IMG/VR virus record: IMGVR_UViG_3300045885_000494
Coordinates: 1-42,137 of that record
Source: a virus
Reading direction: 5' to 3' (one strand)
DNA: 42,137 nt
Below are positions 29,837-35,826 of the stretch, piece after piece. A program made the translations under genes and the position numbers. Numbering within the stretch: the first letter of the stretch is position 1; the number at the start of each line of letters is the position of its first letter. The notes beneath the pieces were generated by a model. That model searched no databases, was not told the DNA's origin, and saw only the letters and a list, made by a program, of their open reading frames with translations.

Positions 29837-30193
29837 TCATGCGGATGGGCATAAGGCTTTGGCCAGGGTTTGCACCAGATGGAGGGCTTCGCTGACTTTC
29901 TGCTCGGTGTCTCGAATCGTCGCACAGATGTGCGGGGTGACGGTCTGCGCAGCCACGTTGCTCTGCACAACCTCAACCGCCAGCCCGAGTGCTACCGCAA
30001 TGCGGTTGAGGGTTTCTGTGGGCGTATTGACCTTCCCACGCTCAATCGCTGAGAGTTCTTGAAAAGAGAGACCGACGCGGCCCGCCACGTCTCGCAAGGT
30101 GAGACGCTGCGTTTTGCGTTCGACACGCAAGATAGCCCCAGCCCGCGCGGCACTCGCATGCACGGCTCGATTGGTCTCCGGCTCCTCACCCAC
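29837..30193 (-). CDS. XRE-family regulator (third of four)
   Basis: The 118-residue protein has an XRE domain at about residues 18-75: ILRVERKTQRLTLRDVAGRV, GLSFQELSAIERGKVNTPTE and LNRIAVALGLAVEVV. A second helical region (ATIRDTEQKVSEALHLVQTL) could serve dimerisation. Start is GTG 30193, with AGGAG ten bases upstream. It is divergent from the fourth XRE gene at 30369 and a likely candidate to bind the operator at 30319-30339. Confidence 0.85.
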   Translation of the reverse strand: MGEEPETNRAVHASAARAGAILRVERKTQRLTLRDVAGRVGLSFQELSAIERGKVNTPTETLNRIAVALGLAVEVVQSNVAAQTVTPHICATIRDTEQKVSEALHLVQTLAKALCPSA

Positions 30194-30310
30194 CTTCGTG
30201 GTTCTCCTACCTCAAAAATTCTTGCGTAGCCAGAATTAAGTCTAACTTGTCACCCAGCCATCCGCAAGAGGAAGATCTGCGGTGTACCTGCCCTGCCTGG
30301 CATACTTCGG

Positions 30311-30339
30311 TTGACATAAGAATATTGGAGTCGTATTCT
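30311..30339 (+). promoter_or_regulatory. Strong promoter with overlapping operator for the right operon
   Basis: TTGACA (30311-30316), exactly 17 bases, then TATTCT (30334-30339) form a near-consensus sigma-70 promoter. AGAATA (30319-30324) and TATTCT (30334-30339) make an inverted repeat with a 9-base centre that overlaps the -10 box, as repressor sites often do. It would drive the operon from 30369 to 34972. Confidence 0.8.
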
Positions 30340-30368
30340 CATGATAAAAGAGACAGGGGAGGGGTGGC

Positions 30369-30653
30369 ATGACCTTGCGGATACGCTACTGGCGCAAACA
30401 ACGGGGGTGGACGCTCAAACAGCTGAGCGCACGCTGTGGCATTCCCTTTCAACTCCTCAGCGATTACGAGATTGGACGGATCGATCCTCCCAGTTCGAAG
30501 CTGCAGCCGATTGCCCAGGCGTTAGGCGTCCAGGTCGGGGATTTCTTTCCGGCACTGTCGCCCCATGAGAGCAACGGCCATCCCCCCACCCCGCGCGCCG
30601 CGCTGCTCGCGCTGCCGCCGCGCCGCCGGCGGGGGTCGCGGGCGCCGCACTAG
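30369..30653 (+). CDS. XRE-family regulator (fourth; Cro-like position)
   Basis: The 94-residue protein has an XRE domain at residues 3-62 (IRYWRKQRGWTLKQLSARCG, IPFQLLSDYEIGRIDPPSS, LQPIAQALGVQVGDFF) and a Pro/Arg-rich basic tail. ATG 30369 follows GGGAGGGG. As the first gene of the rightward operon under an operator-controlled promoter and opposite another XRE gene, it occupies the place of Cro. Regulation is inferred from layout. Confidence 0.85.
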   Translation: MTLRIRYWRKQRGWTLKQLSARCGIPFQLLSDYEIGRIDPPSSKLQPIAQALGVQVGDFFPALSPHESNGHPPTPRAALLALPPRRRRGSRAPH

Positions 30654-30664
30654 AGGGAGGCGTG

Positions 30665-30928
30665 ATGGACGAGGACCTGCTGGCGTTCCAGCACTGGCTG
30701 CAGCACGCGACGCGCCAGATCCGCTGGCGACGGTTGGCGAGGCCGCCGCTGATCGACACGGTACGCGAGGCGGCCAGCGGCGAGGCGACCCCCACCCACG
30801 AGGGCATCCTGGACATCCCAGGGGTGGGCCCTGTCCCGGCCTACAAGCTCGCGACCGGTGAGGTGGTGTTCGAAGCGGAGACGCTCTGTCGGCTGTTCGG
30901 CATCGAGGAGCCAGACGATGCTCACTGA
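30665..30928 (+). CDS. Small early-right protein, unknown
   Basis: The 87-residue protein starts at ATG 30665 after AGAGGGAGG. It has a Trp/His/Arg-rich first half (LAFQHWLQHATRQIRWRRLA) and a second half with GILDIPGVGPVPAYKLATGE followed by VVFEAETLCRLFGI. It overlaps the following small membrane-protein gene by 11 bases. No family recognised; the basic N-terminus suggests nucleic acid contact. Confidence 0.62.
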   Translation: MDEDLLAFQHWLQHATRQIRWRRLARPPLIDTVREAASGEATPTHEGILDIPGVGPVPAYKLATGEVVFEAETLCRLFGIEEPDDAH

Positions 30929-31028
30929 CCTGCTCCTGATCGCGGGCGGCGTCGTGCTCGGCGTGTGCCTGACGGCCCTGTACGTGCTGTTGTGGTGCGA
31001 TGCGAGGGACGACGATGCACTGGAGTAA
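30918..31028 (+). CDS. Tiny single-span membrane protein
   Basis: A 36-residue protein, starting at ATG 30918 with GGAG seven to ten bases upstream, is MLTD followed by a hydrophobic stretch LLLIAGGVVLGVCLTALYVL and an acidic tail DARDDDALE. It should insert once in the inner membrane with the acidic tail on one side. It overlaps the preceding gene and lies in the replication operon. A role in superinfection exclusion or membrane anchoring is possible, without direct evidence. Confidence 0.55.
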   Translation: MLTDLLLIAGGVVLGVCLTALYVLLWCDARDDDALE

Positions 31029-31091
31029 CCTACTGCTGCGGCCGCGCGTGCAGGGGGCGGGGGATGATCAACACACACAGCAAGGAGGCGT

Positions 31092-31550
31092 ATGAGCCAG
31101 CGGGCTATCGCGTATGTGCAGACCATTGCCCCACTCCTGACGGAAAGCGAAGCCCTCGTGGCGCTGGCCATTGCCGAGTTGGCCAGTGAGGAGACCGACG
31201 TGGCCGAGGCCACCCTGGCGCAGATCGGCGCCCTGGCGGACCGCAAGGAACGCTGCGTGCGTTACTGCCTGCGTGCCATCGAACGGCACGGCCTGCTGGT
31301 GCGCGACTATCAGCCCTCCGGGCATGTGATCGCCAAAACGTTTTACTGGTTCGCGCAGCTCGTGCCGCTCGCCCCGCCGGAGCGACGCAGCGACCAGAGC
31401 GTGCGCCATATCGCCGATGCGGCCAGACGGCGCGCCGAACTGATGCGCCTGCGCAACGCCGCCATCCGGAGCCGCATGCTGGCCTGGCGCCAGCAGGCCC
31501 ACGGCTGCGCCGTGCCGACGCCCAGCGCCGGGCGCGAGACAGGCGGATGA
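31092..31550 (+). CDS. Winged-helix DNA-binding protein
   Basis: The 152-residue protein starts at ATG 31092, with AAGGAGG at ideal spacing. Residues about 15-75 look like a winged helix (LTESEALVALAIAELASEET, LAQIGALADRKERCVRYCLR, AIERHGLLVRDY), similar to the N-terminal domains of phage replication initiators. The C-terminal half is Arg-rich. It lies just ahead of the second initiator-like gene and may be an accessory initiator or regulator of replication. Confidence 0.68.
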   Translation: MSQRAIAYVQTIAPLLTESEALVALAIAELASEETDVAEATLAQIGALADRKERCVRYCLRAIERHGLLVRDYQPSGHVIAKTFYWFAQLVPLAPPERRSDQSVRHIADAARRRAELMRLRNAAIRSRMLAWRQQAHGCAVPTPSAGRETGG

Positions 31551-31646
31551 GGGCGGCATGCCCCGGGCAGGATGCCGGGGGCAGAGTGGGGGTAGAAAAA
31601 AGGGAGGGCGTGGTTGACACGCCAGTGCAGACCAGGGGGAGCACCG

Positions 31647-32600
31647 ATGGCCAGACGCAGACCGACGGAACAGAGCGCCTTACTCCTCAATGAGGAGCCA
31701 CTGCAGGTCTTACCATCCTTAGCGGTCGCTGTCGGTCTCAATGAAGCCATCATCCTGCAACAGTTACACTACTGGTTGAAGCGCAGTGAACACGTCCTGG
31801 ATGACAGGCCATGGATCTACAATACCTACGAGCAGTGGCGCAGTCAGTTTCCGTTTTGGAGCGCTGATACCATCAAACGCGCCATGCATCACCTCGAATC
31901 ACAAGAGGTCATCACGACAACGACCCGTTTTAACAGGAATCCGATTGACAAGACGAAGTGGTACACCATCAATTACGCGCACCTGAATGCTGTCTGCGGC
32001 TCCTCGACAGGGCAAGATGCCCCGACGACGATGCAGATTGCCCCATCGACAGGGCAAGATGCCCCGACGACGATGCAGATTGCCCCCATCGACGATGCAG
32101 ATTGCCCCATCGACGATGCAGATTGCCCTCACTCCCAGAGATTACAAACAGAGACTACTACAGAGATTCAAGATCCGGATCTCTCGTCCGTCACGGACGA
32201 GCCCGGGGTGACCAGACGTGCCACCAGGCCACCCATCCGCTACCCCCCTGGCTTCCTGACGTTCTGGGACGTGTATCCCCATGCGCGGCGTGCGTCCAAG
32301 CCTGCCTGTCTGAAACTCTGGGATAAGGCCGGCCTGGAAGACCGCACCGAGGAAATCTGTGCCAAGATCACCAGACTCAGCATAACCACCTGGCAGGGAC
32401 GGGAGCCCCATTTTATCCCCATGACCCTGACCTGGCTCAATCAAGGGCGCTTTGAAGATGAACTGGTTGATCTGCCCCCTGCGCTGGCCGCTGGCAGTGC
32501 CAGGGAGTTCCGTACGTTCGAGGCCACCAAACGCCTGTTGGAGGACCATGACGATGATGCAGAAGCGCGATCTCCGCGCGTTCCTCGACGGCTTAGTTAA
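31647..32600 (+). CDS. Second replication initiator-like protein with internal repeats
   Basis: The 317-residue protein starts at ATG 31647 with AGGGGGAG upstream. Residues 20-110 form a winged-helix domain common in phage replication proteins (AVGLNEAIILQQLHYWLKRS, WRSQFPFWSADTIKRAMHHL, WYTINY). Residues about 120-162 are a repeat region made of QDAPTTMQIAP and DDADCP units, encoded by iteron-like DNA repeats. The C-terminal 110 residues carry FLTFWDVYPHARRASKPACL and AKITRLSITTWQGREPHFIP, a pattern of DnaT/helicase-recruiting domains. The loader-like gene follows with overlap. It is distinct from the minus-strand initiator at 27600-28418. Confidence 0.75.
   Translation: MARRRPTEQSALLLNEEPLQVLPSLAVAVGLNEAIILQQLHYWLKRSEHVLDDRPWIYNTYEQWRSQFPFWSADTIKRAMHHLESQEVITTTTRFNRNPIDKTKWYTINYAHLNAVCGSSTGQDAPTTMQIAPSTGQDAPTTMQIAPIDDADCPIDDADCPHSQRLQTETTTEIQDPDLSSVTDEPGVTRRATRPPIRYPPGFLTFWDVYPHARRASKPACLKLWDKAGLEDRTEEICAKITRLSITTWQGREPHFIPMTLTWLNQGRFEDELVDLPPALAAGSAREFRTFEATKRLLEDHDDDAEARSPRVPRRLS
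32004..32129. repeat. Iteron-like repeats inside the second initiator gene
   Basis: A 42-bp unit starting TCGACAGGGCAAGATGCCCC occurs twice (32004-32045 and 32046-32087), followed by two 21-bp units ATCGACGATGCAGATTGCCC(C/T) at 32088-32108 and 32109-32129. GATGCAGATTGCCC thus occurs four times, and GGGCA-AGA-TGCCC twice as an inverted repeat. The core GATTGCCC is shared with the iterons at 27957-28028. Confidence 0.72.
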
Positions 32601-32940
32601 GATGGCTGTGCTGTTTGACGAGGAACTGTCGGAACTGCGCCAGCGACTGTATTGGGAGGTGCTGCGCGATGAGGTGACGATTGACGAATGGTGCCAGGCC
32701 TGCTGGCACGCCATGCGCCGTGAGACGTTTCATAAGGTCCCCCTCCCGGCCACCCTGATCGAGTATGCGCGGGAGTATCGGCGCGAGCAGCGCCTGCACG
32801 ACGTGGCGCTGACGCCCGGACTCCGAGACATCCGTGATGATCCCATCGCGCTCGAAGAGTTGCACACCCTGATGGCGAACGTCTTTCAGGACGACCGTCT
32901 GCATGACCCGATCCCGCCCTCCGAGCAGGAGGACCCATGA
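32554..32940 (+). CDS. Helicase loader-like protein (G39P/lambda P position)
   Basis: The 128-residue protein most likely starts at ATG 32554, nine bases after GGAGG; neighbouring ATGs at 32548 and 32557 are alternatives. It has LRQRLYWEVLRDEVTIDEWC, ACWHAMRRETFHKVPLPATL and IEYAREYRREQR, the Tyr-Leu-Asp ... Phe-Pro-Leu pattern of phage helicase loaders such as SPP1 G39P. It would bring the host replicative helicase to the initiator. It overlaps the initiator gene by 47 bases, as O and P genes often do. The family match is by pattern. Confidence 0.6.
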   Translation: MMQKRDLRAFLDGLVKMAVLFDEELSELRQRLYWEVLRDEVTIDEWCQACWHAMRRETFHKVPLPATLIEYAREYRREQRLHDVALTPGLRDIRDDPIALEELHTLMANVFQDDRLHDPIPPSEQEDP

Positions 32941-33113
32941 CGCCCCTGGCGCTGTTTGAGGCGCTTGCCGCCGTCACGACCGACCTGGTGGCGGAGTGCG
33001 AGCGGCTGCGGTTTTCGCCGCACAAGCTGGCGCTGGAGGCCCTCCGGGAGCGCCTGGACCGGGTGATCGACCAGGTCGTCGCCGAGGGCATCACCGAGGA
33101 GGAGGCGCCGTGA
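32937..33113 (+). CDS. Small helical protein, unknown
   Basis: The 58-residue protein starts at ATG 32937, overlapping the loader stop as ATGA with CAGGAGG upstream. It is helical (LFEALAAVTTDLVAECERLR, LALEALRERLDRVIDQVVAE) with acidic ends and probably dimerises. It overlaps the next gene as GTGA. No family recognised. Confidence 0.6.
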   Translation: MTPLALFEALAAVTTDLVAECERLRFSPHKLALEALRERLDRVIDQVVAEGITEEEAP

Positions 33114-33379
33114 GCAAGGGCCGCCGCACCGCCCTGCACGTCGTGCTCACGCCCGCCGAGCGCCAGACGCTGCAGCACTGGCAGCGCGTCTCGACGATGG
33201 CGGTGGGCCATGTGCGGCGCGGGCGCATCCTGCTCCTGCTCGAGACCGGCATGTCCATCACGCAGATTGCCCGGACCGTCGGCATGAGTCGGCGCCATGT
33301 CTACAAGTGGCTCCATCGCTTCCTCGCCTACGGCCTGCCGGGGCTGCGGGGACGGCGGGCAGGAGGGCGCACGCCATGA
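33110..33379 (+). CDS. Stand-alone IS630-type helix-turn-helix protein
   Basis: The 89-residue protein starts at GTG 33110 (GTGA overlap; GAGGAGG upstream). Its sequence is that of the N-terminal HTH part of IS630-type transposases: VLTPAERQTLQHWQRVS, VRRGRILLLLETGMSITQIA, RTVGMSRRHVYKWLHRFLAY and LPGLRGRRAGGR. The catalytic DDE domain is absent, and the frame ends cleanly at a stop that overlaps the next gene. It is probably a domesticated DNA-binding regulator, not a broken insertion sequence, because no terminal repeats are seen. Confidence 0.72.
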   Translation: MSKGRRTALHVVLTPAERQTLQHWQRVSTMAVGHVRRGRILLLLETGMSITQIARTVGMSRRHVYKWLHRFLAYGLPGLRGRRAGGRTP

Positions 33380-33618
33380 GCCGCGAGGTGGAGCGCCAAC
33401 GGCTGAAGAACCTGCTGGTGTATCACAGGAAGCACCGTCGACCACGCCTGGTGACGCACTTACAGCGGACCCTCGACGAGATGCCCATTGGGGGCATCCT
33501 GCCGGACGAGCCGCGGAACCTGGTGGCGCACTGCGGTGCGTGGCATCCGGTGGTGACGCTGCCGCTGGTACTGCCCTGTTGTGGCTGGGTACTGGAGGAG
33601 CAGGCCGCGCAGCCCTGA
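33376..33618 (+). CDS. Small basic/cysteine protein, unknown
   Basis: The 80-residue protein starts at ATG 33376 (ATGA overlap with the HTH gene). It has a basic helix (REVERQRLKNLLVYHRKHRR), then GGILPDEPRNLVAHCGAWHP and a CCGW motif near the end. Two to three cysteines and a histidine may bind zinc. It is part of the overlapping run of small genes; function unknown. Confidence 0.58.
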   Translation: MSREVERQRLKNLLVYHRKHRRPRLVTHLQRTLDEMPIGGILPDEPRNLVAHCGAWHPVVTLPLVLPCCGWVLEEQAAQP

Positions 33619-33706
33619 CGGCTCATGCCCACCGCCAGGGCGCACGAGGTGAGTCCCCCGCGACAGGCGAGGGGGTGTAGGATAGCACAGGAAAGGGAGG
33701 AAGACC

Positions 33707-33874
33707 ATGCCCGAGACCCCGACCTATCAGTGTGACCAGTGCGCCCGCGCGGTGCCCGTGGCCGCGGGCTTCTTCTGCGTGCCCGCCCCCGGCGAGCCCT
33801 TCTACGGCCAGGGCTGGCGCGTCTGCGCCGCCTGCGTGCCATCCACCGCGGACGATGAGGAGGACACACCATGA
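33707..33874 (+). CDS. Small zinc-ribbon protein
   Basis: The 55-residue protein starts at ATG 33707 after GGAAAGGGAGG. CDQC (residues 9-12) and CAAC (40-43) are spaced like a zinc ribbon, with a FFCVPAPGEPFYGQGWRV loop between. It overlaps the next gene as ATGA. Such fingers bind nucleic acid or proteins; nothing more specific is visible. Confidence 0.6.
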   Translation: MPETPTYQCDQCARAVPVAAGFFCVPAPGEPFYGQGWRVCAACVPSTADDEEDTP

Positions 33875-34089
33875 TCCAGTATAGCACCGCTGATGGGCGT
33901 TTCGTCACCATTGTCGAGGGCACGGCTGCCGCATCGGGTGCCTGCCTGCATTGTTGGCATCCGTATGTCGGGGCCTGGAGCGGCACGGAACCAGCCCTTG
34001 TGCACTGCTGCTGGTGTGGCATGGCGATGGCAGGTGTGCCTGTGTGCACGAGAGCCCATGGCCCCTACGCAGGAGGCACCCATGCCTGA
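33871..34089 (+). CDS. Small cysteine-rich protein
   Basis: The 72-residue protein starts at ATG 33871 with GAGGAGG upstream. CLHC (residues 25-28) and CCWC (46-49) make a zinc-ribbon-like pair, with a further Cys near residue 59. The first strand pair (MIQYSTADGRFVTIVEG) looks like a beta hairpin. It overlaps the next gene by eight bases. No family recognised. Confidence 0.6.
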   Translation: MIQYSTADGRFVTIVEGTAAASGACLHCWHPYVGAWSGTEPALVHCCWCGMAMAGVPVCTRAHGPYAGGTHA

Positions 34090-34387
34090 CGCCACCCCTG
34101 GCCAGGTGGCTTTTGTGGCCTTTCAGGCTGCGCTGCGTCCGATCATCCAGCCGATCCTGGCGTGGTCTGACCTGCCAGACACCGTCCACGCCTGCTGGGA
34201 GGCCGCCGCCGCGGCCGTGCTGGCGGCGCAGAGCGTGGGCGTGGTGCATCGCCTCTGTGCCGGCGTACCCCTGTGTGGGTTTACACGAAAGGCCCCGGGG
34301 GACTGGCCAGAGGGCCATCGCTGGAGCGCCTATCACGACGACGTGACATGCCAACAGTGTAAATACAGGAGCGGCGACTATGCCTGA
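34082..34387 (+). CDS. Tandem paralogue 1 with C-terminal zinc finger
   Basis: The 101-residue protein starts at ATG 34082 after CAGGAGG. Its N-terminus (PGQVAFVAFQAAL, CWEAAAAAVLAAQS) matches the next gene product, so the two are tandem duplicates. The C-terminal half has CAGVPLCGFTRKAPGDWPEG and TCQQCKYRSG, a possible zinc site absent from its paralogue. Function unknown. Confidence 0.6.
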   Translation: MPDATPGQVAFVAFQAALRPIIQPILAWSDLPDTVHACWEAAAAAVLAAQSVGVVHRLCAGVPLCGFTRKAPGDWPEGHRWSAYHDDVTCQQCKYRSGDYA

Positions 34388-34745
34388 ACTATCCCCCGGC
34401 CAGGTGGCGTATGCGGTGTACGCACAGGGTATGCAGCAGCACCACGCGATGTCGCTCTGGGCCTTCCTGCCGCCGTATTGCCAGGCCGCCTGGGAGGCCG
34501 CCGCGCAGGCCGTGCTCGACGCCGATAGCGATGGGCGCCACACGACCATGGCGCTGTTTCGGTACGGCATTGGCGATACGCTGCGCTTCACGGGAGCCCC
34601 CAGCCCCTTGACCGTCTATCTACGGCGCTGGGTGGAGCGCCACATGATGCCACCCTATGCCGAGTACGGGGTAGGGGCGGTGGAGGCCGCCGGGGTGCGC
34701 TGGGTGGTGGAAGCGGATCTCGACCCCTGGGAGGACAGGCCATGA
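34380..34745 (+). CDS. Tandem paralogue 2
   Basis: The 121-residue protein starts at ATG 34380 (GGAG about ten bases upstream). It shares SPGQVAYAVYAQG and AAWEAAAQAVLDADS with the preceding gene product. The C-terminal part (LTVYLRRWVERHMMPPYAEY, VRWVVEADLDPWED) is different and has no cysteines. The overlap with neighbours suggests one message. Function unknown. Confidence 0.6.
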   Translation: MPELSPGQVAYAVYAQGMQQHHAMSLWAFLPPYCQAAWEAAAQAVLDADSDGRHTTMALFRYGIGDTLRFTGAPSPLTVYLRRWVERHMMPPYAEYGVGAVEAAGVRWVVEADLDPWEDRP

Positions 34746-34972
34746 CGCGCTGTTGCATCTGCAGCCAACCAACCCGTGGCTGGGACTGGCACGACCAGGC
34801 CTGGTGTCCCGCCTGCTATGCCGATCACATTGCCAGGGGCGACCCGTGGCGCGACCAGGGCGCCCGACCGGCCCCGACCCGTGGCCTGCTCACCGACGTG
34901 CAACGGCGCCATCTCGCCCGCTGGCAGGCCGCCCTCGGGGTCGACACCCTCGACGAGCCCGCACCCCCCTAG
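34742..34972 (+). CDS. Small zinc-binding protein, last gene of the right operon
   Basis: The 76-residue protein starts at ATG 34742 (ATGA overlap). CCICSQPTRGWDWHDQAWCPAC at residues 4-25 (given here in two parts: CCICSQPTRGW and DWHDQAWCPAC) is a compact C-x2-C ... C-x2-C zinc finger with histidine. A helical tail follows (DVQRRHLARWQAAL). Its TAG stop shares bases with the TAG of the convergent lipoprotein gene (CTAG at 34969-34972). Confidence 0.62.
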   Translation: MTRCCICSQPTRGWDWHDQAWCPACYADHIARGDPWRDQGARPAPTRGLLTDVQRRHLARWQAALGVDTLDEPAPP

Positions 34973-35265
34973 CGCCGCCCCTGCCCCCGCTTCGCCTTCA
35001 GCCGCGGGCGCTCGCGCCGCTCCACGACCCGCTCCACCACCGTCGGCGGACAGCCCACACTGACATGCGGTTCCGTCCCCGCCTGCACCGAGCCCACGTG
35101 CGTCACCGGTTGCGGCCCGGCCACGTTGATTCTGACCTCTTCGCGGGCCTGGACGCGCTCTCTCAGGGCCGCGATATCCTGCTCCAGACGCGCCAGCCCC
35201 TGCCCCGTACAGCCCGCACACACACAGACGCCCCCCACCCACGCGGCGAGCGTCCAGCGCGTCAC
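34969..35265 (-). CDS. Small lipoprotein, possible spanin component
   Basis: The 98-residue protein starts at GTG 35265 (GTGA overlap). MTRWTLAAWVGGV is a short signal sequence, followed by the lipobox-like CAGC with Cys19 as lipidation site. Then comes a coiled segment LEQDIAALRERVQARE and a basic, Pro-rich end. A small lipoprotein with a coiled coil at the end of a late operon could be an outer-membrane spanin, but no inner-membrane partner is obvious. The -3 residue of the lipobox is Cys instead of the usual Leu. Confidence 0.58.
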   Translation of the reverse strand: MTRWTLAAWVGGVCVCAGCTGQGLARLEQDIAALRERVQAREEVRINVAGPQPVTHVGSVQAGTEPHVSVGCPPTVVERVVERRERPRLKAKRGQGRR

Positions 35266-35540
35266 GGCGTCTCGACCTCCCACGGCATGGGGCCAGGGCG
35301 GGCCTGCCACGTGTCTGCACGCTCCACGAGGGCCGTAGAGAGGCGTGCGGCCTCGTCCGGCTCCCCAGCCCCGTCCGGCTCCTGGGACGCCTCGAGGACC
35401 AGCCTCAGGGCGTCGACGGCCCCTTCCAGGCGCAGCTGGTTCATGACGAGCTGCTGACGCTCCTGCTCGAGAGCCCGCAGGCGCAGGAGGACGGCATCGA
35501 GCGTCTGTTGACGGTCGGTGAGGAGGGTGGCGGCGGTCAT
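35262..35540 (-). CDS. Small coiled-coil late protein
   Basis: The 92-residue protein starts at ATG 35540 (ATGA overlap with its upstream neighbour). Residues 1-55 form a long coiled coil (LDAVLLRLRALEQERQQLVM, LEGAVDALRLVLEASQ), followed by an acidic and Pro-rich tail. There is no membrane segment, so it is not an obvious i-spanin. It may be a tail-fibre accessory or chaperone given its place downstream of the fibre gene. Confidence 0.58.
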   Translation of the reverse strand: MTAATLLTDRQQTLDAVLLRLRALEQERQQLVMNQLRLEGAVDALRLVLEASQEPDGAGEPDEAARLSTALVERADTWQARPGPMPWEVETP

Positions 35541-35824
35541 AGGAAACGCGCCGCGAGCTGGGCGATAAACGGGTAATTACTACTGATCGCCGGGAGAATC
35601 ACCACGGTCAGCGCGTTGAGTCCCGCGCTGACCTGCTCCACCGTCAACCCCGACAACTCGGCCAGCTCGTCCAAATCGGCCTGCTCCAATGTCGTTTTGA
35701 CGCCGCCTTCGCTGTTGAAGATTTCGTTCAAGCCCTGGAGCTTGGGCTGCAAGTCGTTGAGGAGCGTCTTGGACACTGCGAAAGAGCGGGCCAATGTGTC
35801 CTTTTCAAGAGCGGTAATCGGCAT
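35537..35824 (-). CDS. Small late protein next to the tail fibre, unknown
   Basis: The 95-residue protein starts at ATG 35824 after TAGGAGG. It is helical: LEKDTLARSFAVSKTLLNDL, QADLDELAELSGLTVEQVSA and a hydrophobic C-terminus LTVVILPAISSNYPFIAQLA. The C-terminal hydrophobic stretch is too short and polar to be a confident membrane span. Genes here are often fibre-assembly chaperones or lysis genes; neither can be shown. Confidence 0.55.
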   Translation of the reverse strand: MPITALEKDTLARSFAVSKTLLNDLQPKLQGLNEIFNSEGGVKTTLEQADLDELAELSGLTVEQVSAGLNALTVVILPAISSNYPFIAQLAARFL

Positions 35825-35826
35825 AG

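Noticed and set aside
29823-30062. 79-codon plus-strand frame opposite the third XRE gene
   Set aside because: The minus-strand XRE domain is clear, and this frame has only a weak GTG start within the spacer.
32004-32129. CRISPR array
   Set aside because: The units are contiguous in-frame repeats without unique spacers of constant length, inside a protein gene; no cas genes are present.
33110-33379. Intact insertion sequence
   Set aside because: Only the N-terminal HTH part of an IS630-type transposase is present, with no DDE domain, inverted repeats or TA target duplication visible.
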